DNA from: Chryseobacterium rhizosphaerae
GTDB taxonomy: Bacteria > Bacteroidota > Bacteroidia > Flavobacteriales > Weeksellaceae
Length of the DNA stretch: 64,000 nt
Assembly (NCBI RefSeq): GCF_003385455.1
Contig: NZ_QNUF01000012.1
Coordinates: 62,001-126,000 of the forward strand
Reading direction: 5' to 3'
In this document: piece by piece, positions 1 through 9,847 of the stretch
Position numbering within the stretch: position 1 is the first letter of the stretch
Layout: the number at the start of each line of letters is the position of its first letter
The notes under the pieces: model-generated
The model's input: the letters and a program-made list of their open reading frames with translations, nothing else
Database searches by the model: none
What the model was told of the DNA's origin: nothing
Made by a program: the position numbers and the translations under genes

Positions 1-780
1 GGAATGAATGAAAAAGGACTGGTTGCCAATATGCTATGGCTTGGCGAATCCCAGTACCCAAAATTCGATCCTAAAGGAAGTAAAAAGGGACTTGCCATTT
101 CTTTATGGGCACAATATTATCTCGATAATTTTGCCACTGTAAAAGAAGCGGTAGAATTTTCAAAAAAGGAGCCTTTCGTTATTGTAAGCGATTATATTCC
201 CGGAACCGAAAAATTCACCACCATACACCTTTCCATTTCTGATGCTTCAGGAGACAACGCGGTATTTGAGTATATCAATGGAAAACTGGTGATTCACCAT
301 GACCTTTCCTATACGGTGATGACCAACTCTCCGATCTTTGAGGAGCAGCTGGCCCTTAATAATTACTGGAAAGGGATTCCCGGTAACGTTATGCTTCCGG
401 GTACCAACCGCGCTGCAGACAGATTTGTAAGAGCCGCTTATTATATCAATGCGATCCCAAGAAGTGCTGATACACGTACAGCAGTGGCCAGCGTTTTCAG
501 TGTTATCAGAAACTGTTCTGTACCTTATGGAATTACCTCAGCAACGGAACCTAATATCTCTTCCACAAGATGGCGCTCTGTTTCGGATCAAAAGAATCTG
601 GTTTACTATTTTGAAACCGTTTTCACCCCTAATACTTTTTGGGTAGATCTTAAAGATTTTGACCTCAGCCCAAAAGGAAAAGTAATGAAACTGGACCTGG
701 GCAGCTTTCATACCTATAATGGGAAATCCAATACGGATTTCAAGGAATCAATACCATTCAAATTTCTGGGATTAGAATAA
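1..780 (+). CDS. Linear amide C-N hydrolase (choloylglycine hydrolase family), 5' truncated
   Basis: The reading frame is open from the first base of the window (a Gly codon precedes the first Met), so the true N-terminus lies outside. The visible 259 residues carry the family motif around NEKGLVANMLWL, the middle LSYTVMTNSP segment that matches the conserved 'TN.P.f' block of Ntn-hydrolases, and a C-terminal YYFETVFTPNTFWVDL strand. Known members (penicillin V acylase, bile salt hydrolase) hydrolyse linear amides with an N-terminal nucleophile cysteine exposed by processing. That cysteine, and any signal peptide, would be upstream and cannot be checked. The substrate cannot be told from sequence; acyl-homoserine lactone or penicillin V type amides are possible. 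Confidence 0.8.
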   Translation, partial: GMNEKGLVANMLWLGESQYPKFDPKGSKKGLAISLWAQYYLDNFATVKEAVEFSKKEPFVIVSDYIPGTEKFTTIHLSISDASGDNAVFEYINGKLVIHHDLSYTVMTNSPIFEEQLALNNYWKGIPGNVMLPGTNRAADRFVRAAYYINAIPRSADTRTAVASVFSVIRNCSVPYGITSATEPNISSTRWRSVSDQKNLVYYFETVFTPNTFWVDLKDFDLSPKGKVMKLDLGSFHTYNGKSNTDFKESIPFKFLGLE

Positions 781-910
781 AAACTACCCAAAAACCATAA
801 AATAATAAAACACTTAAGTCATTTAAGTGCTCACCTCAACACATAAGAAATACACCCCCTTTCTTTATATCAGAGGTTTGTCCATAAGACAATTACTTGA
901 TAGGTGACCA

Positions 911-960
911 TTCTCTTCCTTGGGAGATGTGGCAATTCGAAGAGTTAACAGGTGGGTTTA
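911..960. repeat. Degenerate dispersed repeat copy A
   Basis: This 50-bp stretch upstream of the porin gene resembles 51129-51178. Both read TTC(C/T)CTTCCT, then a G-rich GGGAG/GGAGG block, CAATT, a GA-rich middle, ACA(A)GGTGG and TTTA. The resemblance is seen by eye with a few mismatches and gaps. Similar 'GGAGGGGTG...GGGGTGG' elements are, from memory, scattered through flavobacterial intergenic regions. Confidence 0.45.
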
Positions 961-982
961 AACAAAAAACAAACAAAAAGAT

Positions 983-2146
983 ATGGCCTTTTTTTCACTC
1001 AAAAAGAGAAGCCTGTTGCTCTGCATGCTTGCCTGCTGGTTTTCAGCTCATGCGCAGATACAGGATTCTTTACAGACCAAACCACAACCGGAAGAAGATA
1101 ATGTAAAATACCCGCAGCTTCAGATCAAAGGCCTTTTCCAGGCGCGTTATCTGGTAGGCATGAGCAAAGATGTGGATGTAAACGGACTTCATCATGCAGA
1201 TGGTTCCGGAACCAGCAATAATTTCATGCTCAAATACATGAGAGTTCAGGTCCGGGCGCAGATCAGTAAACGTACTGAAGTTGTTGTTTTGGCCAACCTT
1301 GCAGATTTTAAAAATGATCCTAAAAGCAGGGTCCTTGAAAACGCTTATCTGAAGTATACTTTTAATCCTAAATTAGCGATTACAGTCGGACAGTTCAGAC
1401 CTTGGTTCGGGATCGAGGAAACCTACCCTATCGATATTATTAAATCTTTGGACTGGTCTAATCAGTATTCTGAATTTGGAAAGCTGGGCTGGACGAGTTT
1501 CCAGATCGGAATGTCTGCAACCGGGCAGCTTCAGCTTGGAGAAGTCCCCTTCCAGTATGCCGTGTCCGTAGTGAATGGAAACGGAAAAAACCAGGTCAAT
1601 GACAATGACAACGGAAAGCAGTATTCTACCCGCCTGGTCTTTGGACTGTCTAAAAAATACAATTTCAACGTAGGCATTAATGGAGGTATTGGTGAAGTAT
1701 TCAGTAAAAAAGTATATGCTTTAGGAGTTGACCTGAGCTCTTTGGTACAATTTGATCCAAGATGGAGCCTTGATATGCAACTGGAAGCCAAGCAAGCTAC
1801 CAATCACGTTTTATACAATTCTATAGCCCCTGAAGTAAGACCTGAAAACCCGGATCAGTACCTGGTTCGCGGGGTTTACTTTCTTCCTAATCTAAGATAT
1901 GAGATTAACCATAAAAACCTCAGCGCTTTTGAACTCTCATGCCGCTATGAATATCTGGATACCAACTTCAGATTGGCTTCCAACCCAAGACAGACGATCA
2001 CCCCAATGGTTGGACTGGAGTTTCTGAAAAATTATGGAGCAAGAATCCAGCTGGGAGTACAGTTTGACCGTTACAAATATCAGGTGGCAAACACCTCACA
2101 ATACAACAACAATCTATTCATTGTTCAGGTACAGAGTAGATTCTAA
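983..2146 (+). CDS. Outer-membrane porin, OprO/OprP-like
   Basis: The 387-residue protein begins with a signal peptide (LLLCMLACWFSAHAQ) and continues as alternating beta strands ending in an aromatic C-terminus (VQVQSRF), as expected for an outer-membrane barrel. The segment QLQIKGLFQARYL...LKYMRVQVRAQISKRTEVVVLANLADF and GQFRPWFGIEE resemble the phosphate-selective porin O/P family used by Bacteroidota. It lies 20 bp upstream of a DASS anion transporter and the succinate dehydrogenase genes, so it may admit dicarboxylates rather than phosphate; that is inference from context. The ATG at 983 is chosen because the signal peptide starts there. Confidence 0.75.
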   Translation: MAFFSLKKRSLLLCMLACWFSAHAQIQDSLQTKPQPEEDNVKYPQLQIKGLFQARYLVGMSKDVDVNGLHHADGSGTSNNFMLKYMRVQVRAQISKRTEVVVLANLADFKNDPKSRVLENAYLKYTFNPKLAITVGQFRPWFGIEETYPIDIIKSLDWSNQYSEFGKLGWTSFQIGMSATGQLQLGEVPFQYAVSVVNGNGKNQVNDNDNGKQYSTRLVFGLSKKYNFNVGINGGIGEVFSKKVYALGVDLSSLVQFDPRWSLDMQLEAKQATNHVLYNSIAPEVRPENPDQYLVRGVYFLPNLRYEINHKNLSAFELSCRYEYLDTNFRLASNPRQTITPMVGLEFLKNYGARIQLGVQFDRYKYQVANTSQYNNNLFIVQVQSRF

Positions 2147-2166
2147 ATCTTTAAATAGTTATTATC

Positions 2167-3597
2167 ATGAAAGAAATTAATATCAAAAATGTAGCGATTA
2201 CATTTATCGTGGCATTGATTATATGGTTCATTCCTGTACCCGAAGGTGTTACTCAGGATGCATGGCACCTGTTCGCCATCTTTGCTGCAACCATTTTAGG
2301 AATTATCCTTAAAGCCGCTCCCATGGGCACAATGTGTATGATGGCTATCGCATTTACGGCCCTTACACAGGTGGTGGCTCCGGGAGATGCCGGAAAATCA
2401 ATCACCAAAGCCCTTTCAGGTTTTGGAGATAAAGTGATCTGGCTGATTGGGATTTCATTCTTTATAGCCAGAGGATTTATCAAAACAGGCCTTGGAAACC
2501 GTATTGCCTTTTTATTCATCAGGGTTTTCGGAAAAAGCTCATTGGGATTAGCATATGGGCTGGGCCTTGCAGATGTTTGTCTGGCACCGGCTATTCCGAG
2601 TAATACGGCAAGAGGTGGCGGAATTATCTACCCTATTATGAAATCTATGGCCATAAGCTTCGATTCCGTTCCTGAAAAACCCGAAACCCATAGAAAATTA
2701 GGTTCTTTTTTAACGCTGAACAGCTACTATATGAACCTCATCGCTTCTTCCATGTTTCTGACAGGTACGGCCAGTAATCCGATGTGTCAGAAATTTGCAG
2801 CCAACCTGGGCATTGATATTACCTGGATGTCCTGGGCAGCAGCCGGTTTCTTGCCTGGTGCCGTAGCATTCTTTGTCGTTCCTTTGGTTTTATACAAATT
2901 ATATCCGCCGGAATTGAAAAAAACAGGAGATGCCCCGAAAATGGCTGCTCAGAAACTAAAAGAAATGGGACCTATCTCCCGAAACGAATGGCTGATGCTG
3001 CTGGCGTTCTTCATCCTTTTAGCGCTTTGGATATTTGGGGGAACCTTATCTATTGATGCTACTACAACAGCATTTATTGGATTAACTCTCTTGTTATTGA
3101 CCTCAGTTCTGACATGGGAAGATGTAAAAGGGGAAAAAGGAGCCTGGGATACTATTGTCTGGTTTGCTGTGCTGGTAATGATGGCAAGTTCTTTGAATGA
3201 ATTAGGCTTTATCGGATGGTTCAGTGACCTTATCAAAATGAAAATCGGAGGTCTCAGCTGGCAGGTAGCCTTTCCTGTCATTATCGTTGTATATTTTTTC
3301 AGTCACTATATTTTTGCCAGTGCTACAGCTCACGTTGCAGCGATGTATGCTGCATTACTGGGAGTAGGTGTTTCTTTGGGAATTCCACCCATGTTACTTG
3401 CCATGATGCTTGGTTTCTTAGGTTCAATCTATGGTGTACTTACCCATTACGGACACGGCCCTGCTCCGGTATTCTTCGGAAGCGGATATGTAGACCTGAA
3501 AGTCTGGTGGCTCAGAGGTCTCGAAATAGGGATTGTATTATTAATTATCTACATGGTTGTAGGAGGATTATGGATGAAAGTTTTAGGATATTATTAA
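2167..3597 (+). CDS. DASS family anion/dicarboxylate transporter
   Basis: This 476-residue polytopic inner-membrane protein has about 12 hydrophobic segments. It resembles the plant plastidic 2-oxoglutarate/malate translocators and Bacillus YflS within the divalent anion:Na+ symporter (DASS) family. The conserved pore motifs are visible: AIPSNTARGGGIIYPI near residues 140-155 and TASNPMCQKF near 200. The exchange of 2-oxoglutarate, malate, fumarate or succinate is expected for the family. It is placed between a porin and the succinate dehydrogenase cytochrome gene, with 16 bp to the latter, so it probably supplies or removes the dicarboxylates handled by that enzyme. Confidence 0.85.
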   Translation: MKEINIKNVAITFIVALIIWFIPVPEGVTQDAWHLFAIFAATILGIILKAAPMGTMCMMAIAFTALTQVVAPGDAGKSITKALSGFGDKVIWLIGISFFIARGFIKTGLGNRIAFLFIRVFGKSSLGLAYGLGLADVCLAPAIPSNTARGGGIIYPIMKSMAISFDSVPEKPETHRKLGSFLTLNSYYMNLIASSMFLTGTASNPMCQKFAANLGIDITWMSWAAAGFLPGAVAFFVVPLVLYKLYPPELKKTGDAPKMAAQKLKEMGPISRNEWLMLLAFFILLALWIFGGTLSIDATTTAFIGLTLLLLTSVLTWEDVKGEKGAWDTIVWFAVLVMMASSLNELGFIGWFSDLIKMKIGGLSWQVAFPVIIVVYFFSHYIFASATAHVAAMYAALLGVGVSLGIPPMLLAMMLGFLGSIYGVLTHYGHGPAPVFFGSGYVDLKVWWLRGLEIGIVLLIIYMVVGGLWMKVLGYY

Positions 3598-3613
3598 TTA
3601 TAAAATCAAATTT

Positions 3614-4270
3614 ATGTTATCAACATTGCTAAGAAAAATGCTGATGTGTCTTACGGGACTGTTTCTGGGGTTCTTTCTGCTGATTCATTTTCTTGGAAAT
3701 CTCCAGCTGTTCCTTCCTCAGGAGCAGGCGCATCTTCAGTTTAATGCCTATTCCCATTTTTTATCCGGAAATATCATTATCAAAATAGTGTCTTACGTTT
3801 TATATGCCAGTATTATTCTGCATGCCGTAGACGGATTGGTGATCACTCTAAAGAATAGAAAATCAGGAGGAGACTACCGGAATGACAGACGTGGAAGAGC
3901 CAGCCAATGGGCTTCCCGGAATATGGGAATCCTGGGAACATTGATTTTAATCTTCCTGGTGATTCATTTTCAAAACTTCTGGTATGTCTACAAATTCGGA
4001 AATCCACCTTTGGACGAGAATGGAAATAAAGACCTGTATATTCTGGTGGTTACAGTTTTTAAAGAGTGGTGGTATGTGCTCATTTATGTAGCATCTATGA
4101 TTGCACTCTGCTATCACCTGATTCATGGAATACACAGTGCGGTAAGAACTCTGGGATTGTATCACCCTAAATTTGTAAAGTGGTTCAAGACCATTGGAAT
4201 TGCTTATTCGATCATTATCAGCTTAGGTTTTGCCCTGATGCCGGTTTATGTATTCTTTACTTATCATTAA
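3614..4270 (+). CDS. sdhC: Succinate dehydrogenase/fumarate reductase cytochrome b subunit
   Basis: The protein has 218 residues with five membrane helices, which matches the single-anchor di-haem cytochrome b558 subunit of type B succinate dehydrogenases. Histidines suitable for haem ligation sit in helices at LIHFLG, LHAVDG, VIHFQ and [10 protein letters not shown]. It anchors the flavoprotein and iron-sulfur subunits and passes electrons to or from menaquinone. The gene is followed by sdhA after 10 bp and by sdhB, in the order C-A-B usual for this type. There is no separate sdhD, as expected for type B enzymes. Confidence 0.9.
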   Translation: MLSTLLRKMLMCLTGLFLGFFLLIHFLGNLQLFLPQEQAHLQFNAYSHFLSGNIIIKIVSYVLYASIILHAVDGLVITLKNRKSGGDYRNDRRGRASQWASRNMGILGTLILIFLVIHFQNFWYVYKFGNPPLDENGNKDLYILVVTVFKEWWYVLIYVASMIALCYHLIHGIHSAVRTLGLYHPKFVKWFKTIGIAYSIIISLGFALMPVYVFFTYH

Positions 4271-4280
4271 AAAAACCGTT

Positions 4281-6197
4281 ATGATTTTAGATTCAAAAAT
4301 ACCACAAGGCCCATTAGAACAAAAATGGGATTACTATAAAAAGAAAGCCAGACTTGTAAACCCTGCCAACCGTAAAAAACTGGACGTGATTGTGGTGGGA
4401 ACAGGATTGGCAGGAAGTTCTATTGCTGCATCTTTGGGTGAAATGGGATATAATGTCAAGTCATTCTGTTTTCAGGACAGTCCGAGAAGAGCTCACTCCG
4501 TAGCTGCACAGGGAGGGGTAAATGCCGCCAAAAATTATAAAAATGACGGTGACAGTGTTTACAGAATGTTTGTAGACACCCTGAAAGGAGGAGACTTCAG
4601 GGCCCGTGAAGCCAATGTTTACCGTATGGCTGAATGTTCTTTAAACCTCATCGATCAGGCCGTGGCACAAGGCGTTCCTTTTGGACGTGAGTATGGAGGC
4701 TATCTCAACAACCGTTCATTTGGTGGTGTTCAGGTGAGCCGGACATTCTACGCCAGAGGGCAAACCGGACAGCAGTTGCTTTTAGGAGCCTACCAGGCTT
4801 TAATGAGACAGGTTGGAAAAGGTTCTGTAGAACTTTTTTCAAGACATGAAATGCTAGATTTGGTGACTATTGACGGCAAAGCAAGAGGAATCATCGTAAG
4901 GAATTTAGATACCGGAGCAATTGAAAGACATGCGGCCCATGCTGTAGTACTGGCAACAGGAGGTTACGGAAAGATCTACTACCTTTCTACATTGGCTATG
5001 GGATGCAATGGCTCTGCCATCTGGAGAGCTCATAAAAAAGGAGCATTAATGGCTTCTCCAAGCTGGATTCAGGTGCACCCTACTTCCCTTCCACAATCCG
5101 GAGATTACCAGTCTAAATTAACCCTGATGTCCGAGTCTCTGCGTAACGACGGGAGAATCTGGGTCCCTGCTAAACTGGATGAAAACAGACAGCCTAACGA
5201 TATTCCTGAAAACGAAAGGGATTATTATCTGGAAAGAAGATACCCCGCATTTGGAAATTTGGCGCCAAGAGATATTTCCTCCCGTGCTGCAAAAGAAAGA
5301 ATCGATGCAGGATATGGGATAGGACCGTTAAAGAATGCTGTTTATCTTGATTTTTCAAAGGCTATTAAGGAACAGGGAAAAGATAAGATTAAAGAGAAAT
5401 ACGGAAATTTATTCGATATGTATCTTAAAATAACAGGATACGACGCATATAAAGAACCGATGATGATTTCTCCGTCTGCTCACTTTTCAATGGGAGGTCT
5501 TTGGGTAGACTATGAGCTGATGACTACCGTTCCGGGACTTTTTGCATTGGGAGAAGCCAATTTTGCAGATCATGGCGCCAATCGTTTAGGAGCAAACTCC
5601 CTTTTACAGGCTTCTGTAGATGGATACTTTATTGCTCCTTATACCATTGCCAATTACCTGGCAGATGAGATTCATACCGGAAAAATATCCCCGGATACAC
5701 CCGAGTTTGAACAGGCCGAAAATGCAGTTAAGAACCAGATCCGGGACCTGATCAATATCAAAGGAACCAAAACCGTAGATCATTTCCATAAAACATTAGG
5801 AAAATTATTATATGACTATTGCGGACTGGCAAGAAATGAGGAAGGTCTGAAATATGCCATCGAGGAGATCAGAAAACTGAAACAGGAATTCTATAAAGAA
5901 GTAAAAGTTTCCGGACAGGGAGATCAAATGAATTCCGAACTTGAAAAAGCAGGCCGTGTTGCTGATTATTTTGAGATTGGCGAGCTTATGTGTTATGATG
6001 CATTAACCCGTAATGAATCCTGTGGTGCTCATTTCCGGGAAGAATTTCAAACACCGGATGGTGAAGCATTGAGAAACGATTCAGAATATCAGTTTATCTC
6101 TGCATGGGCTTGGGCAGGCGAAAACAAAGAACCTGAACTGATCAAAGAGCCCCTGATATTCGAAGAAATACAGCCAACGGTAAGAAGCTACAAATAA
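4281..6197 (+). CDS. sdhA: Succinate dehydrogenase/fumarate reductase flavoprotein subunit
   Basis: This 638-residue flavoprotein oxidises succinate to fumarate or runs the reverse reaction. The FAD-binding dinucleotide motif [10 protein letters not shown] lies near residues 39-48. The segment [20 protein letters not shown] is the family block carrying the FAD-attaching histidine ([11 protein letters not shown]), and [44 protein letters not shown] and [12 protein letters not shown] are also family blocks. The ATG at 4281 is preferred over an upstream in-frame start at 4248, because the latter lies inside sdhC and adds residues not typical of the family. The C-terminal extension is usual for type B enzymes. 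Confidence 0.95.
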   Translation: MILDSKIPQGPLEQKWDYYKKKARLVNPANRKKLDVIVVGTGLAGSSIAASLGEMGYNVKSFCFQDSPRRAHSVAAQGGVNAAKNYKNDGDSVYRMFVDTLKGGDFRAREANVYRMAECSLNLIDQAVAQGVPFGREYGGYLNNRSFGGVQVSRTFYARGQTGQQLLLGAYQALMRQVGKGSVELFSRHEMLDLVTIDGKARGIIVRNLDTGAIERHAAHAVVLATGGYGKIYYLSTLAMGCNGSAIWRAHKKGALMASPSWIQVHPTSLPQSGDYQSKLTLMSESLRNDGRIWVPAKLDENRQPNDIPENERDYYLERRYPAFGNLAPRDISSRAAKERIDAGYGIGPLKNAVYLDFSKAIKEQGKDKIKEKYGNLFDMYLKITGYDAYKEPMMISPSAHFSMGGLWVDYELMTTVPGLFALGEANFADHGANRLGANSLLQASVDGYFIAPYTIANYLADEIHTGKISPDTPEFEQAENAVKNQIRDLINIKGTKTVDHFHKTLGKLLYDYCGLARNEEGLKYAIEEIRKLKQEFYKEVKVSGQGDQMNSELEKAGRVADYFEIGELMCYDALTRNESCGAHFREEFQTPDGEALRNDSEYQFISAWAWAGENKEPELIKEPLIFEEIQPTVRSYK

Positions 6198-6210
6198 AAA
6201 ACAAAAAATT

Positions 6211-6960
6211 ATGGATTTACACCTTAAGATATGGAGACAGAAAGACAGACAAAGTGAAGGAAAACTGGTTAATTATGACCTGAAAGGATTAAATTCTCAC
6301 ATGTCTTTCTTAGAAATGCTTGATACGTTAAATGAAAAACTGATCACCGAAGGAGATGAACCCGTAGAATTCGACCACGACTGCCGTGAAGGGATCTGCG
6401 GACAGTGCGGAATGATGATTAATGGTATCGCTCATGGTCCTTTAAAAAATACGACTACTTGCCAGCTTCACCTGCGATCTTTTAAAGATGGGGAAACAAT
6501 CTTGATAGAGCCTTTCCGGGCAGGCGCTTTTCCAGTGAAGAAGGATTTAAAAGTAGACCGTTCCGCTTTCGACAGAATTATTTCTTCAGGAGGTTTCGTA
6601 TCTGTGAATACCGGTCAGGCTCCTGATGCCACGGCCATTCCGGTTACCCATCAGACTGCTGAAGAATCTTTTGACTCTGCAGCCTGTATCGGGTGTGGCG
6701 CTTGTGTGGCAACCTGTAAAAATGGAAGTGCCGCTTTATTTACCTCAGCAAAAATTACCCATATGGCTCTGCTTCCTCAGGGAAAAGAGGAAAGAAGCAA
6801 ACGGGTATTGGATATGGTAGCCCAGATGGACAGCGAATTATTCGGACATTGCTCCAATACGGAAGCCTGTGAAGTAGAATGTCCACAGGGAATTTCTGTA
6901 CTCAATATCGCCAGAATGAATTTTGAATACAACAGGTCGCTGTTTTTTCAGAAAAAATAA
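6211..6960 (+). CDS. sdhB: Succinate dehydrogenase/fumarate reductase iron-sulfur subunit
   Basis: This 249-residue protein carries electrons between the flavin and the haem. The N-terminal plant-type ferredoxin domain has Cys58, Cys63, Cys66 (CREGICGQC) and Cys84 for the 2Fe-2S centre. The C-terminal part has CIGCGACVATC (Cys159, 162, 165, 169) and Cys214, Cys220 and Cys224 for the 4Fe-4S and 3Fe-4S centres. It follows sdhA by 13 bp and ends the operon, being followed at once by a strong hairpin terminator. The spacing is typical of the longer Bacteroidota-type SdhB. Confidence 0.95.
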   Translation: MDLHLKIWRQKDRQSEGKLVNYDLKGLNSHMSFLEMLDTLNEKLITEGDEPVEFDHDCREGICGQCGMMINGIAHGPLKNTTTCQLHLRSFKDGETILIEPFRAGAFPVKKDLKVDRSAFDRIISSGGFVSVNTGQAPDATAIPVTHQTAEESFDSAACIGCGACVATCKNGSAALFTSAKITHMALLPQGKEERSKRVLDMVAQMDSELFGHCSNTEACEVECPQGISVLNIARMNFEYNRSLFFQKK

Positions 6961-6981
6961 GTGAACAAAAAAATCATCATA

Positions 6982-7020
6982 AAAAGAGCGGATTTGTCCA
7001 TTACAAATCCGCTCTTTTTT
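6982..7020. terminator. Rho-independent terminator after sdhB
   Basis: A 15-bp perfect stem (AAAAGAGCGGATTTG at 6982-6996 pairing with 7004-7018) encloses a 7-base loop and is followed by a T run. The A run on the other side means it could also stop the convergent minus-strand gene. Confidence 0.9.
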
Positions 7021-7075
7021 ATCTTTAGATTGAACATGGGTTTTCCAGGTTCAATATGCTGTAGTATTCCTTTAT

Positions 7076-8035
7076 TTAAACTCTGGGAATCGTAATTGTA
7101 CCCGGATCATTCTCATCATATAAAATCTCAACAGCACCTTGTTTGGGAATTGAGGAAAGGTCCAGAAGTCTGATCACCTTTTTATAGACCGCAATATGTT
7201 CTTTTCCCCTAAAATCCTTAAAACTGACCTGAAACATAATCTGCGGCTGGTCATTAACTGTCAGCCCCGTCTGATTCACACTGATAATCTGTGCTTCGGC
7301 ACTTCTTCCCACAAAGAGGATACGTTCTTCTTTTTTGTTCTTAAAAAACTTCCCTATAATCAGCTGAAAAACCAATACATAAATAAGGGTCATCACTCCA
7401 CTGAAAATAATAGGATGCATAAAAGTGAGAAACTGCCACCCAAAATCAAAGGATTCCCGCCTATAGAAATAAGAGTACAGACCGATAATATAAGCGATTA
7501 ACAATATGATAAATACTATTCTTAAAACCATTCCCGATGCATTGAAACTAACCTTTTGATCACTTAAAATGAAGTAAGGTTCCTGTGAAACATTAGGATT
7601 CAAAAATACCTTCACATGATTTCCTACATCAAACCTTTTTTCCTGTGGCTTGGAATCATGAAACATCATCTCATGTTCAATCATGGTATTCCTAAGGTTG
7701 GGAAATGAAAGAACAATCTGAATAGCATTCATATTGGTTTTCGGAAAGTATTTTAAAAGCTGGTAACGCATTACCTTAGCCTCTCTGGGAATACCATTTC
7801 TCAGAATGGAATGAATGGTGTTCCTCTGCTTAAAAGTTTTAATGAAAAGAGTATTAATGAAGAATACGAGAATATATCCCCATAGTAATAAAGAAAGACC
7901 GAGATATCCATAGCTCAACGCTAATGAATTTCTCGGTCCTGTTGCGACTTCCTCCGTCACCATATAAATGAAAATCGGAAAAGGTACGCAGAAGAAAAAG
8001 AGGAAAGCACCCAAGAAAACGATCATAAATTTCAT
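7076..8035 (-). CDS. Membrane protein with two DUF3592-like domains
   Basis: The protein has 319 residues. It has two membrane helices near the N-terminus (about 1-25 and 43-68), a soluble segment (about 85-160), two more helices (about 170-190 and 208-230) and a second soluble segment to the end. The two soluble parts look alike: each runs from a G-x-x-x-EA(K/Q) strand (GIPREAKVMRYQ; GRSAEAQIISVNQ) to a short strand ending in a loop with Asn-Pro or Asp-Pro (KVFLNPNVSQ; ILYDENDPGTITI). That layout resembles DUF3592, a family of unknown function. It is monocistronic or a partner of the downstream nucleoid-protein gene on the same strand, which starts 58 bp away. Confidence 0.55.
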   Translation of the reverse strand: MKFMIVFLGAFLFFFCVPFPIFIYMVTEEVATGPRNSLALSYGYLGLSLLLWGYILVFFINTLFIKTFKQRNTIHSILRNGIPREAKVMRYQLLKYFPKTNMNAIQIVLSFPNLRNTMIEHEMMFHDSKPQEKRFDVGNHVKVFLNPNVSQEPYFILSDQKVSFNASGMVLRIVFIILLIAYIIGLYSYFYRRESFDFGWQFLTFMHPIIFSGVMTLIYVLVFQLIIGKFFKNKKEERILFVGRSAEAQIISVNQTGLTVNDQPQIMFQVSFKDFRGKEHIAVYKKVIRLLDLSSIPKQGAVEILYDENDPGTITIPRV

Positions 8036-8093
8036 AACTGCTATTTTGTAATCAGCAATAAAGTTATGATATTATTTAATGAATTGATTTCTA

Positions 8094-9107
8094 TTATACT
8101 TCTTTTTCAAAATAAAGTCTGTAGTATTTTCCTTTATCGTCCTCTCCTGTTTCAATTTTCTGTCTGTCCCCGTGGATATAGATATGGAAATTTTTATCAA
8201 GTTTAATGATGCTTTTGAAATGTCTCTGAGTTTTCTTTACAGCGGCTTCACTGATGGGGAATTCCTCAGCAATATTCACCTGCATATCCTGCTCATAATC
8301 TGTTTTAAAATTCACAAAACTTTCAATGACGTGTTCGTCTCCCAATACTTCACTGGCAAACTCATCCAGCTTAAACTCTTCTTTCTCCTTGAAGAAATTA
8401 ATAGATTTATTAAGGAAATCTGCCTGATCGGCTTTAGAAACTTCAAATTCCTGTGGAAGTTGCTTGGTGATATAATCTTTATAAACCATCAACGCTTCCT
8501 GAGTATGGAAATATTCATCATCGCGCTGCTTTACTTTCAGGAAATCTTCAAACCAGTAATACATATCTCCGTTTTTGTTGTTGTCAACTACCGAAAGTAC
8601 ATAGCCTGTATTTTTATCATTATTATAGATTAAAGCTGCCTTATCAATTTTGGATAAGCCGATTCCCTGATCTTTTTCAATATCAAATGTTTCTTCTGTA
8701 GGATTAATTTTCAGGAAAGATTCTCTTTTTTCGGTTTTAAAGATCCCTATCTTATCCACTCTGTCCGGACGGTCACTTTCATCTTCAAAAAGTACAATAA
8801 ACAGCTCTCCACTTTGAACTCTAGGGTTTTCCGCTGCTTCGAAAAGGTGTTTTGCAATATTTTCAGATTCCCATATAAATTTGGCCTTATCTTCAAAAAT
8901 TTCAGAAACCGCACTGTAAACCGGATTGTTTACCAGATAGGTATCACTGTAAAAATGAAAAGTTTCTTCTGATTTGAATGATCCTAAAAAGTAATCTTCA
9001 AGCAATTCTGCCATTCCTTCCTCCAGCTTCAATTCCTCCTGGGAAAGCGTTAAGGAATCTCCATTGATTTTATTTCCGACTCTGTGTACTATAATTTTTG
9101 AAAACAT
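8094..9107 (-). CDS. Nucleoid-associated protein, NdpA/YejK family (NA37)
   Basis: The 337-residue soluble protein begins MFSKIIVHRVGNKINGDSL and contains the typical blocks SGELFIVLFED, FKTEKRESFLKI, IDKAALIYN and YWFEDFLKVKQRDDEY of the 37-kDa nucleoid-associated family. E. coli YejK binds DNA in the nucleoid, and members also occur near phage-defence or plasmid genes, but no such genes are visible here. Length matches the family. The 566-bp region upstream is non-coding and holds its promoter, which I could not pinpoint. Confidence 0.85.
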   Translation of the reverse strand: MFSKIIVHRVGNKINGDSLTLSQEELKLEEGMAELLEDYFLGSFKSEETFHFYSDTYLVNNPVYSAVSEIFEDKAKFIWESENIAKHLFEAAENPRVQSGELFIVLFEDESDRPDRVDKIGIFKTEKRESFLKINPTEETFDIEKDQGIGLSKIDKAALIYNNDKNTGYVLSVVDNNKNGDMYYWFEDFLKVKQRDDEYFHTQEALMVYKDYITKQLPQEFEVSKADQADFLNKSINFFKEKEEFKLDEFASEVLGDEHVIESFVNFKTDYEQDMQVNIAEEFPISEAAVKKTQRHFKSIIKLDKNFHIYIHGDRQKIETGEDDKGKYYRLYFEKEV

Positions 9108-9673
9108 CTTCTGAATATTTGGACTGCAAAGATATTCATTCTATTCTTTCCATCATATAGATACACCTGTGTAAAATTGTCACAAAAATGGGTCAAAAAA
9201 ATGGTTAACCAAAACAATAACAGACTGAAAACCAAATAAATACTCATTTAACCATTTCATTCAAATTTACAAAATAAAAATTAAAACACTGATTATCAAT
9301 AAATTGAATTATTGAATTTGTGTCCTTTCTAAAATTTTAGTCAAAAAATACTTTTCCAGAAAACTTTTTATGACAAATTGCAAAATCCTTCTGAAACAAG
9401 TAATTATAGAATTTATCAAGGTTTCTGTGATTCAGTACTTGGGAATTGAACAAACATTGATGGAAGAAACAATTCTAATTTTTGAATTCATCAAAAATAA
9501 AATTTCACTTTAGAAAATTTATTTCATTTTGATAAAATCCTTATCATTTTGACATGCTTTTTCAATTCTAAAAGCTCAATAAAAATAATATAACAAACTG
9601 TATTACAATTAAATAAACACAATCAAACTCCAAAGGAACAGTCTTGGCATCATTAGTTTCAAAACATACAAAA
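9108..9673. other. AT-rich intergenic region
   Basis: This 566-bp gap separates the divergent nucleoid-protein gene and the small membrane-protein gene. It is very AT-rich with many short A and T tracts. I see no coding frame with a plausible start and no strong hairpin. It must hold both promoters, but no clean TAnnTTTG/TTTG pair stood out. Confidence 0.5.
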
Positions 9674-9835
9674 ATGGACTTAAAAACATTAAACAGAATA
9701 GACAAGTTGAGAAGATTAAAAAGCAGAGGACCAAAAACTCCCAAATGGCTGAAACCCTATCACCTGCTTTTCTTTGCTTTTTTAACCGTTTTTATTTTTG
9801 GTGCTATCATCAAAATATTGGAACAAAATCATTAA
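9674..9835 (+). CDS. Small single-helix membrane protein (module copy 1)
   Basis: This gene would encode 53 residues: a basic N-terminus (KTLNRIDKLRRLKSRGPKTPKWLKPYH), one hydrophobic helix (LLFFAFLTVFIFGAIIKIL) and a five-residue tail. An earlier in-frame TTG at 9644 would add ten residues, but the ATG at 9674 is the simpler start. It is 12 bp upstream of an about 120-residue helical protein. A similar tiny one-helix protein precedes that protein's paralogue at 10284, which supports both as real genes. I recognise no family. Confidence 0.5.
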   Translation: MDLKTLNRIDKLRRLKSRGPKTPKWLKPYHLLFFAFLTVFIFGAIIKILEQNH

Positions 9836-9847
9836 AATCATAATAAT

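Noticed and set aside
4248..4280. Upstream in-frame start for sdhA inside sdhC
   Set aside because: It would add residues within the previous gene; the ATG at 4281 starts the conserved flavoprotein region and fits family length.
8172..8633. Long plus-strand frame (153 codons) opposite the nucleoid-protein gene
   Set aside because: It is the antisense shadow of a well-conserved gene, with no start signal and an odd Phe/Ile-rich composition.
9108..9673. A small RNA or gene in the 566-bp AT-rich gap
   Set aside because: No frame with a plausible start or compact GC-rich hairpin was found.
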